Positions 7,095 to 10,681 of a stretch of 10,681 nt of DNA are shown in pieces. This DNA is from Alphaproteobacteria bacterium. GTDB lineage: Bacteria > Pseudomonadota > Alphaproteobacteria > Micropepsales > Micropepsaceae. The stretch's first letter is position 1. The number at the start of each line of letters is the position of its first letter. The translations under genes were made by a program, and so were the position numbers. The notes beneath the pieces were generated by a model. The model was not told the origin of the DNA, searched no databases, and saw only the letters and a program-made list of their open reading frames with translations. The stretch covers positions 1 to 10,681 of the forward strand of contig JAPLPI010000170.1 of NCBI GenBank assembly GCA_026400305.1, in the 5' to 3' direction.

Positions 7095-8135
7095 ATGAAT
7101 ATTCGCATCATCTTGAATTTGCTGATCCTGCCGATGGCTGCGCTGGCACAACCCGCCGACAATCCCAAGGCCGCGCCTAATCCGGCGACCAACGGTTACG
7201 CCACCATGCAAGGCTTCTTCAAAATGCCGGCCGGCCGCGTCATGGGTGCATCCAGCGCGGTGGCAGGCGACAGAAAAGGCAACATCTGGATGGTGGATCG
7301 CTGCGCCGCCAACACCTGCATCGGCAGCAATCTTGCGCCGGTGATGCAGTTCGATCGCACTGGCAATTTCATCAAGGCGTTCGGCGCCGGTCTGATGCAG
7401 TTTCCCCACGGCCTCACCATAGACAAACAGGATCACCTCTGGATCGCGGACGGCAAGCCGACCAGCGGCCAGGGTGTTGGTGGCCATGCGGTGTTTGAAT
7501 TTGATTCAAACGGCAGGCTATTGCGCACCATGGGCAAGCCCGGCGAGCCCGGCGGCGGGGCCGACCGCTTCACCGATCCCAATTCGGTGCTGGTGGCGCC
7601 GGACGGCAGCCTGTTTGTCGCCGAGGGCCATACCAGTGATTACAAGGGCCATCCCCGGATCATCAAGTTCGACAAGAACGGCAAGTTCATCAAGGCGTGG
7701 GGGGCGCCTGGCTCCGGGCCCGGCCAGTTCGGCATACCGCACTGCCTGGCGATGGATTCCAAAGGTCGGCTCTATGTCGGCGACCGCGACAATAACCGCA
7801 TCCAGGTCTTTACCCAGGACGGGATGTTCCTGGGCCAGTTTACCCAATTTGGCCGGCCCAGCGGGATTGTGATCGACCGCAACGACAACCTGTACGTCAC
7901 GGATTCGGAGTCCCGGGCCAAGGACGGTTATGGCCACCATCCCGGCTGGACGCGCGGTGTGCGTATTGGCAGCGTCGAAGACGGCGTGGTGACAGACTTC
8001 ATTCCCGACACCTGGCCCGATCCGGAAACCAGCAGCACCAGCGGCGGTGAAGGAATCTGGGCCGACGGCAAGGGTGCGGTCTATAGCGCCCAGGTCGGAC
8101 AGAAAGAAGTCGTCAAGTACGAGAAGAAGAACTAG
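7095..8135 (+). CDS. Exported NHL-repeat beta-propeller protein
   Basis: The 346-residue product has a signal peptide with a likely AxA cut after A18 (ALA, then Q19), so it is periplasmic or secreted. The rest is a series of NHL repeats that fold as a beta-propeller. The clearest unit has RIIKFDKNGKFIKAWG, PGQFGIPHCLAMDSKGRLYV and DRDNNRIQVF (roughly residues 192-239). Related propellers include peptidyl-alpha-hydroxyglycine amidating lyase-like proteins, but I see no basis to claim that reaction here. C70 and C75 (in DRCAANTCIG) could form a disulfide. The start is supported by GGGGAG at 7083-7088, six bases before the ATG. The gene is divergent from the ferredoxin operon, and its stop overlaps the stop of the convergent kinase gene, with no terminator between them. 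Binding of a ligand or a sugar-related substrate is possible but unproven. Confidence 0.88.
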   Translation: MNIRIILNLLILPMAALAQPADNPKAAPNPATNGYATMQGFFKMPAGRVMGASSAVAGDRKGNIWMVDRCAANTCIGSNLAPVMQFDRTGNFIKAFGAGLMQFPHGLTIDKQDHLWIADGKPTSGQGVGGHAVFEFDSNGRLLRTMGKPGEPGGGADRFTDPNSVLVAPDGSLFVAEGHTSDYKGHPRIIKFDKNGKFIKAWGAPGSGPGQFGIPHCLAMDSKGRLYVGDRDNNRIQVFTQDGMFLGQFTQFGRPSGIVIDRNDNLYVTDSESRAKDGYGHHPGWTRGVRIGSVEDGVVTDFIPDTWPDPETSSTSGGEGIWADGKGAVYSAQVGQKEVVKYEKKN

Positions 8136-9235
8136 CGGATAACCCGCGCGCCCTTGCCCTTCATCACCGCTTCGACTTCCGAAACATTGACCATCGAGGT
8201 GTCGCCCGGCGTGGTCATGGCCAGCGCACCATGGGCGGCGCCATATTCCACAGCCGCTTGCGGGCCCTTGCCCTCCAGGAAGCCATAGGCCAGGCCGCTG
8301 GCGAAGCCATCGCCGCCGCCGACGCGGTCATAGATCTCCAGATTCTCGCGCATCATTGACTGATAGACTTCGCCGCCGGCATACAGGATGGCGGACCAGT
8401 CATTGACGCTGGCGGTCTTGGCGTTGCGCAGAGTGGTGGCCGCGACCTTGAAGTTGGGGAACTGCTTCACCGCGGTCTGGATCATCTTCTTGAAGTTCGC
8501 CGGATCGATGGCCGAGATATGCTCGTCCAGACCTTCGACTTCGAAGCCCAGGCAGGCGGTGAAGTCTTCCTCATTGCCGATCATCACATCGACATATTGG
8601 GCGATGTGGCGGTTGATCTTCTGGGCACCTTCCTTGCCGCCCTGGCTCTTCCACAGGCTGGCGCGGTAATTCAGGTCATAGGATACGATGGTGCCGTACT
8701 TGCGCGCGGATTCCACCGCCTCGATCACCGCTTCGGAAGTGTTGGGGGCCAGCGCCGCGAAGATGCCGCCGGTATGGAACCAGCGCACGCCTTCCTCGCC
8801 GAAAATCTTTTCCCAGTTTACTTCGCCTGGCTTGATCTGCGAGGCGGCGCTGTTGCCGCGGTCCGAGCAGCCCAGCGCGGCGCGGATGCCGAAACCCTTT
8901 TCCGTGAAGTTCAGGCCGACACGGGTGTTGCGTCCCAGGCCGTCGAAATCACGCCAGATAATGTGCGAGGTGTCCACGCCGCCCTGGCAGATGAAGTCCT
9001 CCACCAGCCAGCCCAGATCATTCTTGGGCAAGGCGGTGACGACGCTGGCGCGCTTGCCCCAGCATTTGCGCATGGCGCGGGCGACATTGTATTCGCCGCC
9101 GCCTTCCCAAACCTGGAACTGGCGGGCGGTACGCACGCGGCCGAAGCCCGGGTCCAGGCGCAGCATCACTTCGCCGAAGGACAGGCAGTACCACTTCACG
9201 TCGGCGGCAGGGCGTATCTTTAACACGTCGGTCAT
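8132..9235 (-). CDS. kdgK: 2-keto-3-deoxygluconate kinase (PfkB family)
   Basis: A 367-residue cytoplasmic sugar kinase. It transfers phosphate from ATP to 2-keto-3-deoxygluconate, giving KDPG, in uronate or sugar-acid breakdown. PfkB signature 1 appears as GGGEYNVA at residues 45-52, and signature 2 as DRVGGGDGF at 303-311 with the catalytic base D309. DLNYRASLW from residue 187 and the GNEEDF stretch are typical of KDG kinases, as against ribokinases or fructokinases. It is somewhat longer than the usual 310-345. It starts 3 bases after the stop of the KDPG aldolase gene, which supplies the next enzyme, so the two form one operon. The SD (GGGGAAAG) lies inside the 3' end of the aldolase gene. 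Its TAG stop overlaps the TAG of the NHL gene. The function call rests on both motifs and neighbour. Confidence 0.9.
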   Translation of the reverse strand: MTDVLKIRPAADVKWYCLSFGEVMLRLDPGFGRVRTARQFQVWEGGGEYNVARAMRKCWGKRASVVTALPKNDLGWLVEDFICQGGVDTSHIIWRDFDGLGRNTRVGLNFTEKGFGIRAALGCSDRGNSAASQIKPGEVNWEKIFGEEGVRWFHTGGIFAALAPNTSEAVIEAVESARKYGTIVSYDLNYRASLWKSQGGKEGAQKINRHIAQYVDVMIGNEEDFTACLGFEVEGLDEHISAIDPANFKKMIQTAVKQFPNFKVAATTLRNAKTASVNDWSAILYAGGEVYQSMMRENLEIYDRVGGGDGFASGLAYGFLEGKGPQAAVEYGAAHGALAMTTPGDTSMVNVSEVEAVMKGKGARVIR

Positions 9236-9238
9236 GGC

Positions 9239-9910
9239 TTACTTTCCCCGGATCCTCTTGATGAGGGCGATGGTCTCGGCCACCTTCTTTTCGATGCCGG
9301 CATAATCTTTGGCCGCCAGAAATTCCTTGGTGATCAGATTCGAACCGATGCCGCAGGCGACGATGCCTGCGCCGAACCACTTCTTGAGGGATTCTTCCGA
9401 GGCATCGACGCCGCCGGTGGGCATAATGCGGGTCCAGGGCATGGGGCCCAGCACGTTCTTGACGAATTCGGGGCCGCCGACGCTGGAACCGGGGAACACC
9501 TTGACGATCTCGCAGCCCAGTTCTTCGGCGGCGGAGATTTCCGAGGCGGAGCCGCAGCCCGGGCTGTAGGGGATCTTACGACGGTTGCAGACCTTGGCCA
9601 CGTCGGCATTGAGGATAGGTCCCACAACAAATTTGGCGCCACTGGCGATGAACAGGCCCGCGGTAGGCGCATCCACGATCGAGCCCACGCCCATGATGAC
9701 GCTGGGATCGGCCTTGGCGAAATGACGGGCAACATCCAGGAAGATATTGGCCGCGAAGTCGCCGCGGTTGGTGAACTCGATGCACTTGGCGCCGCCATTG
9801 GCGCAGGCCTGGATCACCTTGAGGCAGACCTCGACATCGTGATGGAAGAAGACCGGGATCATGCCCTGGTTCATCATCCCCTGCAGCACCGCCATACGAT
9901 CATGTGTCAT
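9239..9910 (-). CDS. eda: KDPG aldolase (2-dehydro-3-deoxy-phosphogluconate aldolase)
   Basis: A class I aldolase that splits KDPG into pyruvate and glyceraldehyde-3-phosphate; many members also act on 4-hydroxy-2-oxoglutarate. With the start at 9910 it has 223 residues, and the key residues fall where the E. coli enzyme has them: E45 and R49 in IEFTNRG, with the Schiff-base lysine K137 in IVKVFPG. The PTGGV phosphate-binding loop is at about 164-168. The form with PVFFHHDVEV and EFTNRGDFA resembles the version common in Bacteroidetes more than the E. coli one. An in-frame TTG at 9925 could extend the protein by 5 residues, but it overlaps the ideal SD GGGGAG at 9918-9923, so ATG at 9910 is preferred. 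It is first in the operon with the kinase gene. No clear promoter was found in 9911-10081. Confidence 0.93.
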   Translation of the reverse strand: MTHDRMAVLQGMMNQGMIPVFFHHDVEVCLKVIQACANGGAKCIEFTNRGDFAANIFLDVARHFAKADPSVIMGVGSIVDAPTAGLFIASGAKFVVGPILNADVAKVCNRRKIPYSPGCGSASEISAAEELGCEIVKVFPGSSVGGPEFVKNVLGPMPWTRIMPTGGVDASEESLKKWFGAGIVACGIGSNLITKEFLAAKDYAGIEKKVAETIALIKRIRGK

Positions 9911-9917
9911 AAAATGT

Positions 9918-9923
9918 CTCCCC
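9918..9923 (-). promoter_or_regulatory. Ribosome binding site of the KDPG aldolase gene
   Basis: GGGGAG on the minus strand lies 7 bases before ATG 9910. It decides against the upstream TTG at 9925, which overlaps it. The same GGGGAGAC element stands before the NHL gene at 7083-7090. Confidence 0.8.
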
Positions 9924-10081
9924 AAAGGCCGCGGTTGCCCGTGATTTTACGACGCTCTTATAACTGCTGTTTCCTCAGATCGATAGCGCAGAATAACAAA
10001 ATGAAATCAGACCACTACGCCACGCCGCGCGTGAATTTTGATCCCTTGTAAGTTGTCTTCGCGGCCTATTTAACGACTGCG

Positions 10082-10451
10082 ATGGCCCGCCTGACCCTCA
10101 CCCCGGAAATGCTGGAAACCGCCTATGAATATCTGCGCGTCAGCCCGCCTCTCTATCGCTGAAACCTGCCGCATGCTGACCAGGGATGTTCCGGGCGATG
10201 GGCGACAAGGACCGTTTCGGCCATTTTCGCGACCGTCACCGCAAGGAGCGGGCGATGACGGTTTCAGCGAAATCGCCATTTCCGCCGGCATTGTGCGTTC
10301 CGGCGATGTGCTGATCTCCACCATGGCGCATGAGATGATACATCTGTACCAGCACGAGACCGGCACGGTGCGGGGCCATCACAACCCGAAGTTCCGCAAG
10401 CCGTCCACTTGGATCTGCCCCATTCAAGGCTTTGATCTCGAGATACTCTAA
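10082..10451 (+). pseudogene. Broken SprT-like zinc metalloprotease-domain gene
   Basis: The pieces of a small SprT-like protein of about 120 residues are spread over three frames. Frame one, from ATG 10082, gives MARLTLTPEMLETAYEYLR and meets a TGA at about 10160, where relatives usually have Trp (as in RRW.LP). The middle piece, with MGDKDRFGHFRDRHRK, is in a second frame (from about 10189). The last piece, with SEIAISAG, the zinc site HEMIH (10329-10343) and a tail ending GFDLEIL, is in a third frame. One nonsense change plus two single-base deletions would explain this. SprT-like domains bind zinc through HExxH and a further His (perhaps in HHNPKF). No good SD precedes 10082. Its stop overlaps the stop of the convergent GNAT gene. 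Sequencing error is an alternative, but three separate faults in 370 bases favour real decay. Confidence 0.75.
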
Positions 10452-10681
10452 AGCGGCTTTTCGTAGACACGGTAGGTCTTGTAGGGGATGCCGCCTCCTA
10501 TCTCGATGACGTGGCGCATCTTGTCGTTGCGTTCCAGGATCCAGGACAGTTCGCTCTCCATGGCGCCGCGTGAGAAATTGAACTCCCGCACCGAATGGAC
10601 CACCGATAGCGCCATCGCCGCGCCGACCGGAGAGGTCTGCAGCGCCTTGCGCACCCCCATCATCGGCATGCGTGCGGTTTT
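10448..10681 (-). CDS. GNAT-type acyltransferase, C-terminal part (5' end off window)
   Basis: The minus strand is open from the right edge to a TAG at 10448-10450, giving the last 77 residues. The pattern of a helix (TSPVGAAMALSVVHSVREF), then AMESELSWILERNDKMRHVIE and the ending GGGIPYKTYRVYEKPL matches the C-terminus of a group of about 380-residue alphaproteobacterial GNAT-fold proteins. These are usually annotated as N-acetyltransferase. The SELSWILERN strand-loop-helix and the final PYKTYRVYEK strand are the recognisable parts. The acyl-CoA site lies largely outside the window, so donor and acceptor are unknown. The 3' end overlaps the end of the SprT-like pseudogene by three bases. Confidence 0.75.
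   Translation of the reverse strand, partial: KTARMPMMGVRKALQTSPVGAAMALSVVHSVREFNFSRGAMESELSWILERNDKMRHVIEIGGGIPYKTYRVYEKPL

Noticed and set aside
6956..7180. A 74-codon plus-strand frame overlapping the start of the NHL gene
   Set aside because: No SD or domain; it runs through the regulatory region and into the signal peptide code of the NHL gene in another frame.
8519..9223. Long plus-strand frame opposite kdgK
   Set aside because: Antisense shadow; the kinase on the other strand has both PfkB signatures.
9911..9925. TTG start at 9925 for KDPG aldolase
   Set aside because: It overlaps the ideal SD of the ATG at 9910, and numbering from 9910 places E45 and R49 as in E. coli Eda.
9911..10081. 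Promoter search upstream of the KDPG aldolase gene
   Set aside because: Candidates such as TATAAG near 9958-9963 (minus strand) lack a matching -35, so none is reported.

Overview
The window is GC-rich, with dense, short-spaced genes and strong GC-biased codon use. The protein types fit an alphaproteobacterium: a TPR plus glycosyltransferase-like protein, a DHA2 transporter, a large secreted alpha/beta-hydrolase of the PF20091 kind, a small SprT-like metalloprotease and a GNAT protein with a PYKTYRVYEK tail. The phylum assignment is an inference from these types; no rRNA or other marker is present.

Layout. (1) Positions 1-881, minus: 5' part of a TPR protein that runs off the left edge. (2) 985-3292, plus: a DHA2-type MFS exporter followed 10 bases later by an intact aldo/keto reductase, probably one operon. 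(3) 3326-5251, plus: a secreted alpha/beta-hydrolase-like protein, ending in a strong hairpin terminator (5254-5282) that works for both strands. (4) 5303-6843, minus: a two-gene operon joined by an ATGA overlap. It encodes a ferredoxin-headed protein with an atypical second Fe-S motif, then a Cys-containing protein I cannot assign; this is the least explained part of the window. (5) 6844-7094: a divergent, partly AT-rich regulatory region. It holds a good sigma70-like promoter for the ferredoxin operon, a leader hairpin with a T6 run, and a perfect 17-bp palindrome. (6) 7095-8135, plus: an exported NHL beta-propeller protein. (7) 8132-9910, minus: KDPG aldolase then 2-keto-3-deoxygluconate kinase, an operon for the lower part of uronate or sugar-acid breakdown. 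(8) 10082-10451, plus: a broken SprT-like gene. (9) 10448-10681, minus: the 3' end of a GNAT acyltransferase gene.

How the genes work together. The kinase makes KDPG from 2-keto-3-deoxygluconate, and the aldolase splits it to pyruvate and glyceraldehyde-3-phosphate. The secreted hydrolase and the propeller protein act outside the cytoplasm and might belong to the same carbon-use theme, but nothing in the sequence proves a link. The ferredoxin pair looks like a separate redox or metallocluster module. No gap longer than 300 bases lacks a gene; the longest is 6844-7094. I saw no tRNA, rRNA, CRISPR array, insertion sequence or attachment site.
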